Shown in pieces: positions 16,074-23,661 of a stretch of DNA of 64,000 nt; the stretch's first letter is position 1; every line of letters starts with the position of its first letter. The stretch is from NCBI GenBank assembly GCA_050014595.1, contig JBEKDA010000016.1:38470-102469 (forward strand), written 5' to 3'. A program made the position numbers and the translations under genes. The DNA comes from PALSA-129 sp050014595. Its GTDB lineage: Bacteria; Acidobacteriota; Terriglobia; Bryobacterales; Bryobacteraceae. The notes under the pieces were generated by a model. That model ran no database searches. It was not told the DNA's origin and saw nothing but the letters and a program-made list of their open reading frames with translations.

Positions 16074-16724
16074 TCACCGAATCACAGCTTTTTTGATGAA
16101 ATCCAGGCGGGGAAAACGATTTTCCAAATATGACGTGCCCTGCCGCTGGATCAGGTCGGGATCGGGCCCCTGCCCCATGGGCGGCATGTCGCCGTAAAAA
16201 GAATACAGGCTCTCCACCACGTCCATGCCGGCGGTCACCTTGCCGATGGGCGCGAAGCCATGGCCATCGAGGTTCCTCCGATTGTCCGAGAGGTTGATGA
16301 ACAACTGCGTGGAGCGCGTATTCGGGCCGCGCATAGCGAAGGTCAGGGTGCCTTTGACGTTGTGCTCTTTCACCGGATCGTCGGGCAGCATGGCGGAGGC
16401 CCATAGCTGGTTGGTTTGCGGATCGCCGTTGATGCCGAACTGCGCCACGAAATCGCGCACCACGCGGAAGAACCGCGCGCCATCGAAGAAGCCCGTGTGC
16501 ACCAGCTCATAGAAATGATCCGCGCCGCGGGGCGCCCAGTCGCGATGAACTTCGAGATCGATCAAGCCTTTGGAAGTGTCGAGCTGGACGCGATAAACGT
16601 CCGGCACGGACTCCTGGCTGGCGGCCGCCGGGACGGGTTTCTCTTGCTTCTTTGTTTCCGTGGATGGCGAGCATCCGGCGAGCGCCAGCACGGCGGCCAG
16701 CGCGAAGGCGATCTGGCAAGACAT
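16074..16724 (-). CDS. Cyclophilin-type peptidyl-prolyl isomerase lipoprotein
   Basis: 216 residues. The lipobox LALAGC gives a diacylglyceryl cysteine at residue 18, followed by a Lys/Glu/Ala-rich linker. The cyclophilin fold runs from about residue 48 (LDTSKGLIDLEV) through FFRVVRDFVAQFGINGDP, with the catalytic arginine, GTLTFAMRGPNTRSTQLFIN and GFAPIGKVTAGMDVV. It catalyses proline isomerisation during folding in the periplasm or at the outer membrane. Several residues of classical cyclophilins are changed (F-V-A-Q-F-G-I-N in place of the usual Q-G-G-D), as in acidobacterial homologues. It is followed by a strong terminator. Confidence 0.9.
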   Translation of the reverse strand: MSCQIAFALAAVLALAGCSPSTETKKQEKPVPAAASQESVPDVYRVQLDTSKGLIDLEVHRDWAPRGADHFYELVHTGFFDGARFFRVVRDFVAQFGINGDPQTNQLWASAMLPDDPVKEHNVKGTLTFAMRGPNTRSTQLFINLSDNRRNLDGHGFAPIGKVTAGMDVVESLYSFYGDMPPMGQGPDPDLIQRQGTSYLENRFPRLDFIKKAVIR

Positions 16725-16747
16725 CGACCCTACGGTATCACGAGTAG

Positions 16748-16788
16748 GACCGGCCTCCTGGCCTGTCCGACCGGCCAGGAGGCCGGTC
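16748..16788. repeat. Paired inverted copies of the GACCGGCC hairpin
   Basis: GACCGGCC-AGGA-GGCCGGTC (16769-16788) is identical to the hairpin at 680-699. It is preceded by a reversed partial copy (16748-16763). It lies between the bacteriohemerythrin stop and the cyclophilin start on the minus strand. Confidence 0.65.
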
Positions 16789-16793
16789 CCACC

Positions 16794-17210
16794 CTACGCC
16801 GCGTGCAGCCGATCCTGGTTGCGCAAGTGCGCGCCCAGCATGCGGTCGGCAAGGGCCGTGTGGTCTTTCAACCACTTGGAAAGGAATTCGATCAACGCGA
16901 GGGCGGCCTGGCGGTCGCCGCCTTCGACCAGCGGGACAAACTGGCGGAGGCGCTTGCGAAGCGCGTCATGCTGCTGCTGGTGCCAGGCCTTGGCGTCGTA
17001 ACGCGTCGAGCGCATGAGGCCTTCTTCGTGCAGCATATGGTCTTCGGCGGTGGCGATGAGCCGATGGAGGATTTCGAGAATTTCGAACTCGGGAGCCGCA
17101 ACCGTAAGCGACTGTTGCAGTTCATCGGCCACGCGGTAGATGGCGCGATGCTCGTCATCGATTTCAGGGACAAAACAGGCGTTGGCCTTGGTCCATTTGA
17201 AGAGCCGCAT
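16794..17210 (-). CDS. Bacteriohemerythrin
   Basis: 138 residues of the compact four-helix di-iron fold. MRLFKWTKANACFVPEIDDEHR gives the first histidine (family W...EIDxxH). TAEDHMLHEEGLM supplies H..xxxE, WHQQQHDAL two more histidines, and WLKDHTALADRM the last His/Asp ligands. Such proteins bind oxygen (or NO) reversibly in the cytoplasm and may deliver or sense O2. This is a complete gene, in contrast to the broken hemerythrin-like gene at 2190. It is single, with no linked chemotaxis gene. Confidence 0.9.
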   Translation of the reverse strand: MRLFKWTKANACFVPEIDDEHRAIYRVADELQQSLTVAAPEFEILEILHRLIATAEDHMLHEEGLMRSTRYDAKAWHQQQHDALRKRLRQFVPLVEGGDRQAALALIEFLSKWLKDHTALADRMLGAHLRNQDRLHAA

Positions 17211-17341
17211 AGGTTACAAAATACCACAATCGGGAGTTTGATGCCCGAATCTGCTTTGATCCGAAGGCCGAGCGCAGCGCACGATCACGCTTGGACATTT
17301 ACTGCCCCAGCGGCACCATGGCGGAGCCGACTTTTCCGCGC

Positions 17342-18349
17342 CTACTTGACATACTTCTTCAAGTCCTTCTGGCCGACCTCGGCGCCGTAGATGACGCCTT
17401 GGGGATCGGCGGCAATGCCTTCCGAGCCGCTGGTGGCGGCGCTCTCGGGGTCGGGGAAAGTGTCTGGGATGAAAGCGGCGACGACGCCGGTCTTGGCGCT
17501 GCCGACGCGGATGCCGCGCTTCCAGCCGGGGTGGTGGCCGTAACCGTCGCGCTCGCGCGATTCGGAATCGGAGACATAAAGGATGTCACCCTTGCCGATG
17601 TAGAGGCCGCTGGGACGGCTGAACTGGGTCCACTCGTCGAGGAATTTGCCGTCCTGGTCGAAGATCTGGATGCGGTTGTTGGCGCGGTCGCCCACAAACA
17701 GGCGGCCGGCGGAATCGAAAGCCAGGCAGTGGGGAGTATCGAACTCGCCGGGGGCGGTGCCTTTTTTACCCCAGGTTTTAATGAAGGCGCCGTCTTTGGA
17801 AAACTTCACCACACGGGCGTTGGAGTTGCCGCCATGACCGTCGGCGACGAAGATATCGCCGTTGGGAGCGAAGGCCACGGCGGAGGGTTGGTTGAACGTA
17901 TCGGGCCCATCGCCAGGGACGCCTTTCTTTCCGAGAGTGAGCAGGATTTTGCCGTCCGGGTTGAACTTGACGATCTGATGGCCGCGGCCGTCGGTGACCC
18001 AGATGTTGCCATGGCCGTCGACCACCAGGTTATGCGGGAAGAGCAGCACGCCGGCGCCGAAGCTCTTGAGCAGTTTGCCGGTGGCATCAAACTCCAGGAC
18101 GGGCGCGAACGGGCTATCGGCGCAGGAGTTGGCGCCGCAGCGTTCGGCCACCCAGATGTGGCCGTCGCGATCGAGATCGACCGCGCTGGTGGAGCCCCAG
18201 GAGCGGCCTTCGGGAAGCTTAAAAAAGTTTTCGATGGTGCGGTACGGATTGGGTTGCGAATTGGGGGCGGCGCCGGGTTGGGCCAAGGCCGCGCCGAGGG
18301 TGATGGCGGAGAGCGTGGCCAGGAACGGGCGGCGTTTGACAATCGGCAT
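17342..18349 (-). CDS. Exported NHL-repeat beta-propeller protein
   Basis: 335 residues from the ATG at 18349, chosen because GGAGG lies 8 bases upstream and a signal peptide (KRRPFLATLSAITLGAALAQ) follows at once. A longer frame exists but reads like non-coding sequence. At least five NHL-type blades are visible, such as FPHNLVVDGHGNIWVTDGRG, QPSAVAFAPNGDIFVADGHG, TPHCLAFDSAGRLFVGDRAN and RPSGLYIGKGDILYVSDSES. Several resemble peptidylglycine alpha-hydroxyglycine lyase propellers, which are often annotated this way in Acidobacteria. The ligand or enzymatic role is unknown. It probably acts in the periplasm. Confidence 0.8.
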   Translation of the reverse strand: MPIVKRRPFLATLSAITLGAALAQPGAAPNSQPNPYRTIENFFKLPEGRSWGSTSAVDLDRDGHIWVAERCGANSCADSPFAPVLEFDATGKLLKSFGAGVLLFPHNLVVDGHGNIWVTDGRGHQIVKFNPDGKILLTLGKKGVPGDGPDTFNQPSAVAFAPNGDIFVADGHGGNSNARVVKFSKDGAFIKTWGKKGTAPGEFDTPHCLAFDSAGRLFVGDRANNRIQIFDQDGKFLDEWTQFSRPSGLYIGKGDILYVSDSESRERDGYGHHPGWKRGIRVGSAKTGVVAAFIPDTFPDPESAATSGSEGIAADPQGVIYGAEVGQKDLKKYVK

Positions 18350-18681
18350 GACAGGACCTCCGGGTGCGTTGTTTCCACAGTGTACCGGAGATGAAAGGGA
18401 GTTGGCGAGAGGGGTTATCCAAGGAGGCCTGCGCAACCGGATGACCACCTCCCCCGAGATTTGCCACCCCGGCTGCGCAGCCACCTAATGGACTCTCTTC
18501 TTGTAGCGCGGCGGCGGGCGGAATGCCAGCCGATTCGGCTGCGCACGGGCGGTTTTCAACAAATTTCTGCGGCAACGCAGGATTGAAGTTAGCGGCGGCC
18601 AGGTGTGACAAAGTTGTGCATAAAACGCGAGGGCGGTGGATTGTTGGCGGCGTCTGCGTGCTATTCTCGCAGCTTAGACGC
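18350..18681. other. Divergent intergenic region
   Basis: 332 bases between the NHL gene and the VWA gene, which are transcribed apart. It must hold both promoters, but I see no convincing -35/-10 pair; TACACT on the minus strand upstream of the NHL gene is the best single hexamer. No coding sequence is supported. Confidence 0.4.
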
Positions 18682-20328
18682 GTGAACCGCTTCAAGAGCC
18701 CGTATTTGGCTGCGCCGGCCGCGCTTGCCTGTCTCGGCCTGGCGGCGGCCCAGTCCATCGCTCCCGACGAGATGCATGCGCGGACCGTTCCGTACGTGCC
18801 TCCTTCGCCGGTCACGTTGCGCACCCAGGTGGACCTGGTGGAAGTTCCGGTGGTGGTTCGCGACGGGCAGCGCCGCACGGTTGCCGGACTCACGCGGGAC
18901 GACTTCGAAATCTACGACACCGGAAAGAAACAGGCGATCACGGCTTTCTCGCTGCAAAGTTTCACGCCTCCGGGCGAGGCTGGCGGCACGGGACCGGCCG
19001 TGGCCGCTGGCGCGGCAGAACCGAAAGGCCCGCCGCGGCCCCGCTTCGTGGCGCTCTGCTTCGACAATCTGCACATGGACGCGGCCGCCGTGGAGCCGGC
19101 CAAAGATGCGGCGGAACGATTCGTCAAGACCAGCCTGGCGCCGGGTGACAGTGTGGTGGTGGTTACTACCGCACAGTCGAATAGCTCGGAGTTCAGCGGC
19201 GATGTGCCGAAACTGGTCGAGCAGATCGCCAAGGTGACTCCCGCCCCTCAGGTGGACTCCGACGATCTGTACATGTGCCCCCATATCCGTCCCTACGAGG
19301 CATACCAGATCGCCACTCACCTGGACCCGGGCAACCAGGTGCTACAGGCGAAATTGGCCGAATGTTACGCCTGCTCACACCACCCATGTCCAGAAGGGCA
19401 GGTAACCAGTATGGCCGAGATGATCTGGCAGCGCGCGCTAATTAACTCGAAGAGCACACTGGGCGTGATTGGAGACGTGGTGGACGCCATGGTGAACTTG
19501 CCGGGACAGCGCGTGATTCTGCTGACCTCCGCGGGATTCCTCGCCGGCACACGGGAGACCGACCTGGATCTGTTGATGGACAAGGCGCTGCACGCGGAAG
19601 TAGTCATCAACACTCTGGACGCCAGGGGGCTTTTCTACGCGGGGCCGAGAGCTACTCAGGGGGCGAGCCTGCTTTCCGACTCAATGGCGGCCCTGGCCGC
19701 CGGAACTGGTGGCACCTTCTACCACAACAACAACGATCTGGCGTTGGGCTTCCGGGAGTTGGGTATGGTGCCGGAGACCATGTACTTGCTGGGCTTCGCG
19801 CCTTCGGACGTGGCGACCGACGGGCGTTTTCACAGCCTGAAAGTGCGGCTCGCCGCAGGCAAACAGTATTCGCTACAGGCCCGGTTGGGCTACACGGCGC
19901 CCTCGGCGAATGCCACAGCACCGGTCTCCACGCTGTCCAGACTGGACAGTGAGGTGATGGCCTCCGATACCATCACGGATTTGCCTGCCTGGTTCACCTG
20001 GGAGCAGTGGGCGGGGCCGCCGGGCATCACGATGGTCGCGCACCTGGATGTCAACCGCCTGCGTTTCGAGACCAGGCAGGAACGGCGGACACAGAAACTG
20101 ACCATTGTTGCGGTTCTCCTGGATAACCGCGGCGGCTTCGTGACGGGCAAGCGGAGCGAGCTGGAGCTGAATTTCACGGAGGCGACTTTCGCGCAGTTGG
20201 CGAAGACCGGCTACACTGCCGCAATGACGCTCAAAGCGCCTCCGGGCGCCTACTCCGTGCGCGCGGTGGCGCAGGATGCCCTGGAAGGCAAGCTGGCGGC
20301 GGCGAGCGGCGACGTGCAGGTCAAGTAG
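18682..20328 (+). CDS. Exported VWFA-related (Acidobacteria-type) protein
   Basis: 548 residues from a GTG at 18682, where a signal peptide begins (FKSPYLAAPAALACLGLAAAQS). The frame is open further upstream but without protein-like sequence. The N-terminal block TLRTQVDLVEVPVVVRD...LTRDDFEIYDTGKKQ is the hallmark of the VWFA-related Acidobacterial family. The von Willebrand A fold follows (FVALCFDNLHMDAAAVEPAKDAAERFVKTSL, PGQRVILLTSAGFLAGT), but DxSxS is replaced by DNLHM, as usual in this family. A C-terminal Ig-like part ends the protein. It is thought to act in adhesion or protein interaction outside the inner membrane. No partner gene is evident. Confidence 0.8.
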   Translation: MNRFKSPYLAAPAALACLGLAAAQSIAPDEMHARTVPYVPPSPVTLRTQVDLVEVPVVVRDGQRRTVAGLTRDDFEIYDTGKKQAITAFSLQSFTPPGEAGGTGPAVAAGAAEPKGPPRPRFVALCFDNLHMDAAAVEPAKDAAERFVKTSLAPGDSVVVVTTAQSNSSEFSGDVPKLVEQIAKVTPAPQVDSDDLYMCPHIRPYEAYQIATHLDPGNQVLQAKLAECYACSHHPCPEGQVTSMAEMIWQRALINSKSTLGVIGDVVDAMVNLPGQRVILLTSAGFLAGTRETDLDLLMDKALHAEVVINTLDARGLFYAGPRATQGASLLSDSMAALAAGTGGTFYHNNNDLALGFRELGMVPETMYLLGFAPSDVATDGRFHSLKVRLAAGKQYSLQARLGYTAPSANATAPVSTLSRLDSEVMASDTITDLPAWFTWEQWAGPPGITMVAHLDVNRLRFETRQERRTQKLTIVAVLLDNRGGFVTGKRSELELNFTEATFAQLAKTGYTAAMTLKAPPGAYSVRAVAQDALEGKLAAASGDVQVK

Positions 20329-20389
20329 TGTGGGCGGGCGTCAGGACGCCACTGCGGCCTCCGGCTCCAGCATCCTGCTGGCCGCCACA

Positions 20390-20959
20390 TCACTTCAAGC
20401 CAAGTTTCTTGCCCGCCGCGAGCAGGCCGACGGCCTCTTGCAGCCGCCTGGTCTTCGTTTCCGGTTGCCTGGCGGAATCGATCCAGGCGATGTACAGGCG
20501 CCGGTATGATGGCGCGAGACTCTCGAAATAATTCCACGCCGCTGGCTGGCTCCTGAGCGCTTGTTGGATGTACTGCGGGACCTTCGACGGAGATGGCCTT
20601 GGCGCATGGCTTCGATCGGTAGGCGCGCGCTGTAATCCAGCCGGCGTCAGGCGCCCGCTTGCCTGAAGCTGCGCAAACCGCTTGCGATTGGCGGCCGACC
20701 ATCGGCTGTCAGGCTTCCGCGGCGTGAACTTTCTGGCATACCGATCGTCATCCAGGCGCTTGATTAAGCTATCGATCCAGCCGAAACACAGTGCCTCATC
20801 GACGGCATCCAGGTAGGCGATGGATGGGCGCCCCGTGTGACGCTTGTAGAACACCAGCCACACCTCGGATTCCGTGTCGTGGTGCCTGGCGAGCCACTCC
20901 CGCCATTGTTCGCAGTTCCGCGCGTCAAGGCTCTTTAGGGTCTTGGAAAGCATTCTCAT
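20390..20959 (-). CDS. YdeI/OmpD-associated family protein
   Basis: 189 residues. The N-terminal signature ARNCEQWREWLARHHDTESEVWLVFYKR and SIAYLDAVDEALCFGWIDSLIK, then YARKFTPRKPDSRWS, are diagnostic of the YdeI/OmpD-associated family. The C-terminal part (SQPAAWNYFESLAPSYRRLYIAWI) is the usual second helical domain. The biochemical role is unknown; the link to porin or peptide resistance comes from enterobacterial YdeI and need not apply. Its ATG overlaps the stop of the NadS-like antitoxin gene by 4 bp, so it is the last gene of that operon. Confidence 0.85.
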   Translation of the reverse strand: MRMLSKTLKSLDARNCEQWREWLARHHDTESEVWLVFYKRHTGRPSIAYLDAVDEALCFGWIDSLIKRLDDDRYARKFTPRKPDSRWSAANRKRFAQLQASGRLTPAGLQRAPTDRSHAPRPSPSKVPQYIQQALRSQPAAWNYFESLAPSYRRLYIAWIDSARQPETKTRRLQEAVGLLAAGKKLGLK

Positions 20960-21249
20960 ATCCGATGAATGGCCTTCACCGCCAGCGCTGGATCATGCTC
21001 CATGATGCTCAAAAGTGCGGCTGCCGGTCCCGTAGGGCGTCGCCGGTCCTGTTCCCAGTTTTGCAGTGTCTTCACGCTTACACCGATCAATTGCGCAAAC
21101 TCCGACTGCGAAAGGCTGGTTCGTTCGCGAATGACCCGGACGCCAGAAGAGCGAAACACAGTCCGCCGCGACGGCTTTTGCTGGCCGCGCAGAATTGCCC
21201 CGGCTTCGCGTACGCTGCCCAGCAGTTCTTCAAACATCGGTTTTTTCAC
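20956..21249 (-). CDS. nadS: NadS-like XRE-family antitoxin/transcriptional regulator
   Basis: 97 residues. MFEELLGSVREAGAILRG is the NadS-type N-terminus, followed by an XRE helix-turn-helix (LSQSEFAQLIGVSVKTLQNW, residues 56-75) and a C-terminal helix. These proteins are antitoxins that also repress their own promoter. The start is taken as GTG at 21249 because AGAGGAG lies 8 bases upstream and it forms a GTGA overlap with the stop of the reading frame before it. An ATG at 21237 is the alternative. The long frame running on upstream is antisense to rimP and nusA and is not coding. Confidence 0.8.
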   Translation of the reverse strand: MKKPMFEELLGSVREAGAILRGQQKPSRRTVFRSSGVRVIRERTSLSQSEFAQLIGVSVKTLQNWEQDRRRPTGPAAALLSIMEHDPALAVKAIHRI

Positions 21250-21305
21250 TGGCCGAACTCCTCTTTGACAGCTTTCGTAAAGGTAGAAGTCTCCATCAGC
21301 TCCAC
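21246..21305 (-). pseudogene. RelE-like toxin remnant (first and last residues only)
   Basis: A 19-codon frame (GTG at 21303-21305, ATG at 21294-21296) reads MELMETSTFTKAV and then KEEFGQ-stop. RelE-type toxins that partner NadS begin with ETSxFT and end with a helix like VxEEF. I infer that the central body of the toxin was deleted in frame, leaving a stub whose TGA still overlaps the nadS GTG. The proof would be homology of both halves to one intact toxin. Confidence 0.45.
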
Positions 21306-21313
21306 TCGTTCTT

Positions 21314-21342
21314 ATTATCCGCCAATGGCGGATAGCGGTCAA
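21314..21342 (-). promoter_or_regulatory. Promoter with embedded 19-bp palindromic operator for the nadS operon
   Basis: On the minus strand TTGACC (21337-21342), a 17-bp spacer and GATAAT (21314-21319) form a near-consensus sigma-70 promoter. A perfect palindrome, TATCCGCCA and TGGCGGATA around one A (21316-21334), fills the spacer and overlaps the -10. An antitoxin bound there would block polymerase, the usual autoregulation of such loci. Confidence 0.75.
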
Positions 21343-21460
21343 GGCTGAGTCCCGTCTTATACAAGATGAGCCTGGAGGAGCGATTCGCGCAGGAGCAAGA
21401 CTAGCACTTCCCCTCCCTTCCCAAACACGGTACAATGTAGTTTGAGTGTCGAACCCTGCG

Positions 21461-21483
21461 AGTGGGCGAAAGCCCACTTTTTT
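21461..21483 (+). terminator. Intrinsic terminator/attenuator ahead of rimP
   Basis: Stem AGTGGGC (21461-21467), GAAA tetraloop, GCCCACT (21472-21478), then a T-run through 21483. It stands between a possible -10 (TACAAT, 21431-21436) and the rimP start at 21499, so it is in the leader of the rimP-nusA-infB operon. Because NusA modulates termination, autoregulation is plausible. Confidence 0.75.
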
Positions 21484-21498
21484 GTTGGGATTTGCGGA

Positions 21499-21963
21499 AT
21501 GTCGGGACAAATGGCGGCCAAAATCGAGGAAATCGCGCAACGCGTGGCGGATGCCGAAGGGCTCGAATTGGTCGAGGTGGAAGTCAAGGGCGGCGGGAAT
21601 CAACGCTTTGTGCGCATCTCGATCGATAAACCCGAAGGCGTCACGCACGGCGATTGCGAAACCGTGTCCCACCAGGTCGGCACCATTCTGGACGTGGAGG
21701 ACGTGGTGCCGGGGGGACGCTACACACTCGAAGTGAGTTCGCCCGGACTGGAACGGAAACTTCTCAAACCACAGGATTACCAGCGCTTTCAGGGGAAGAA
21801 GGCCAATGTGACGCTGCGCGAGGCGGTGAATGGACGGCGGAACTGGGACGGCGCCCTGGCCGGCTTCGAAGACGGCCAGGTGTTGATCGAAACGGCGCCC
21901 GGCCAGACCATGCGGTTTCCCTTCGACCAGGTTCAAAAGGCCAATCTGAAGTTCGAGTGGTAA
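21499..21963 (+). CDS. rimP: Ribosome maturation factor RimP
   Basis: 154 residues. The N-terminal RimP domain has IEEIAQRVADAEGLELVEVEV, RFVRISIDKPEGVTHGDCE and LEVSSPGLERKLLKPQDY (the conserved YxLEVSSPGLxRxL block). A C-terminal SH3-like domain ends PFDQVQKANLKFEW. It is needed for 30S subunit maturation. The start is placed at ATG 21499 because an intrinsic-terminator-like hairpin ends 15 bases upstream, so starts before it would lie in the leader. ATG at 21511 is also possible. It is followed by nusA in the classic order. Confidence 0.93.
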   Translation: MSGQMAAKIEEIAQRVADAEGLELVEVEVKGGGNQRFVRISIDKPEGVTHGDCETVSHQVGTILDVEDVVPGGRYTLEVSSPGLERKLLKPQDYQRFQGKKANVTLREAVNGRRNWDGALAGFEDGQVLIETAPGQTMRFPFDQVQKANLKFEW

Positions 21964-22014
21964 GCCCGCCGGAGAAATACAGCCAGAAAACTCAATTGGG
22001 ATAACGAGGGCACC

Positions 22015-23586
22015 TTGGAAACGATTTTTCAATCCATCGAGATACTGAGCAAGGAAAAAGGCATCGATCCGCAAATCGTATTCGACGCGGTCAAGGACGC
22101 GATGCTGATTGCCGCCCGCAAGCATTACCGCACCAATGAAGATTACGTGGCGGACATGGACCCGAAGACCGGCGCCATCCAGCTCTATGCCGTGAAAAAA
22201 GCGGTGGAGACGGTGGAAGACCCGGTGCACGAAATGACGCTGGCGGAAGCGCGCCGCATCATGCCGGAGGCCGAAGTCGGGTCTGAAATTCGCCTCCAGA
22301 AGAAGACCGACGCCCTGGGGCGGATTTCCGCGCAGACCGCCAAACAGGTGATTTTCCAGAAGGTGCGGGAAGCCGAACGCGAGACCGTTTTCAACGAATA
22401 CTCGGGGCGCACCGGCGAGCTGGTGAACTGCACCATCAAGCGGGTGGAAGGGCCGGACTACATTCTGGACCTGGGCAAGACCGAAGCCAAGCTGCCCAAG
22501 AAGGAACAGTCGCGCCTGGAAAGCTACAGCGTGAGCGATCGCGTCCGTTGCGTGATTCGCCTGGTGGATAAATCGAGCAAGGGCCCCGGCGTGCTGGTGT
22601 CGCGCGCGGCGCCGGAGCTGGTGATGCGGCTGTTCGAACAGGAAGTGCCGGAAATTTACGACGGCACGGTGGCCATCAAGGGCTGCGCGCGCGAGGCTGG
22701 CGAGCGGACCAAGATCGCGGTGCAGAGCCGCGACCGCGACGTGGACAGCGTGGGCGCCTGCGTGGGCATGAAGGGCATGCGGGTGCAGTCCATCATCCGC
22801 GAGTTGCGCGGCGAGAAGATCGACATCATCGAGTATTCCGACGATGCGGTGGTGTTTGCCACGCACGCGCTGAGCCCTGCGAAAGTCAGCCGGATTACGA
22901 TCCTCGATCCGCTGGAAAAGCACATGGAAGTGATCGTGGACGATTCGCAGCTCTCGCTCGCCATCGGCAAGAAGGGGCAGAACGTGCGCCTCGCGGCCAA
23001 GCTGCTGAACTGGAAGATCGATATCAAGAGCGAAGAAGAGAAGCGGCAGGAAGTGGAATCGCAGATGGCAGCGCTGGTGGCGCCGGGCGCGCCGGTATCG
23101 GTGCTGATCGAGTACGGGCTTTCCGAGAAACTGGTGGAGAAGCTGGTAGAGACGGGAATTGGCACCATCGAGCAACTGGGAAGCATGACGCCGGAGCAAC
23201 TGGAAGAGATCCAGGACGTGGGGCCGCAGGTAGTGGAGACCATCCAGGAAGCGGTGAACGCTTACTACAGCCAGTTCGAAGAGCCGCCAGCGGCCGAGGC
23301 GGTGGAAGCCGCGGCCGAGGCGGCGGTGGAAGCAGAGACGGCGGTGGAAGCAGAGACGGCGGTGGAAGCAGAGACTGCGGTGGAAGCAGAGAGCGCAGTG
23401 GAAGCAGAGTCGGCGGCGGAAGCAGAGACCGCGGCCGACGAAGCGGCTTCGCCGGAAGTGGAAGTGGCGGCGGAGCAGTTTGGTACGATAGGAGACGCGG
23501 GTTCCCCCACTCACAATCCGTCGGAAGGTCACGGCCCGGAAGGGACCGAACCGGACGAGGGCGCCCCGGCTGAAAGCGGCGAGTAA
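22015..23586 (+). CDS. nusA: Transcription termination/antitermination factor NusA
   Basis: 523 residues. The N-terminal RNA-polymerase-binding domain starts IFQSIEILSKEKGIDPQIVF. The S1 domain is at about residues 135-200 (YSGRTGELVNCTIKRVEG), two KH domains span about 205-350 (GACVGMKGMRVQSIIRELRGEKID; LAIGKKGQNVRLAAKLLNW), and one helix-hairpin-helix region follows at about 365-420 (TIEQLGSMTPEQLEEIQDVG). The last 100 residues are an Ala/Glu/Val tail with a six-fold hexapeptide repeat, unusual for NusA. The start is TTG at 22015 with CGAGGG upstream. ylxR and the L7Ae gene that often follow nusA are absent here. Confidence 0.95.
   Translation: METIFQSIEILSKEKGIDPQIVFDAVKDAMLIAARKHYRTNEDYVADMDPKTGAIQLYAVKKAVETVEDPVHEMTLAEARRIMPEAEVGSEIRLQKKTDALGRISAQTAKQVIFQKVREAERETVFNEYSGRTGELVNCTIKRVEGPDYILDLGKTEAKLPKKEQSRLESYSVSDRVRCVIRLVDKSSKGPGVLVSRAAPELVMRLFEQEVPEIYDGTVAIKGCAREAGERTKIAVQSRDRDVDSVGACVGMKGMRVQSIIRELRGEKIDIIEYSDDAVVFATHALSPAKVSRITILDPLEKHMEVIVDDSQLSLAIGKKGQNVRLAAKLLNWKIDIKSEEEKRQEVESQMAALVAPGAPVSVLIEYGLSEKLVEKLVETGIGTIEQLGSMTPEQLEEIQDVGPQVVETIQEAVNAYYSQFEEPPAAEAVEAAAEAAVEAETAVEAETAVEAETAVEAESAVEAESAAEAETAADEAASPEVEVAAEQFGTIGDAGSPTHNPSEGHGPEGTEPDEGAPAESGE
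23323..23430. repeat. Six tandem 18-bp repeats inside nusA
   Basis: Six consecutive 18-bp units, consensus GCGGTGGAAGCAGAGACG. The first two are identical and the rest differ at one to three positions. Each encodes about AVEAET. Length is a multiple of three, so copy-number change keeps the frame. Confidence 0.9.
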
Positions 23587-23661
23587 GGCTGCCACGGTGC
23601 CTGTGACAGGGAAGTACCGCCTGTGCGGCGGAAGAAGCGGTAGAAGCAGATAGTTTTCTCT

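Noticed and set aside
23323..23430. CRISPR-like array
   Set aside because: The repeats are tandem without spacers, in frame within nusA, and code for AVEAET units.
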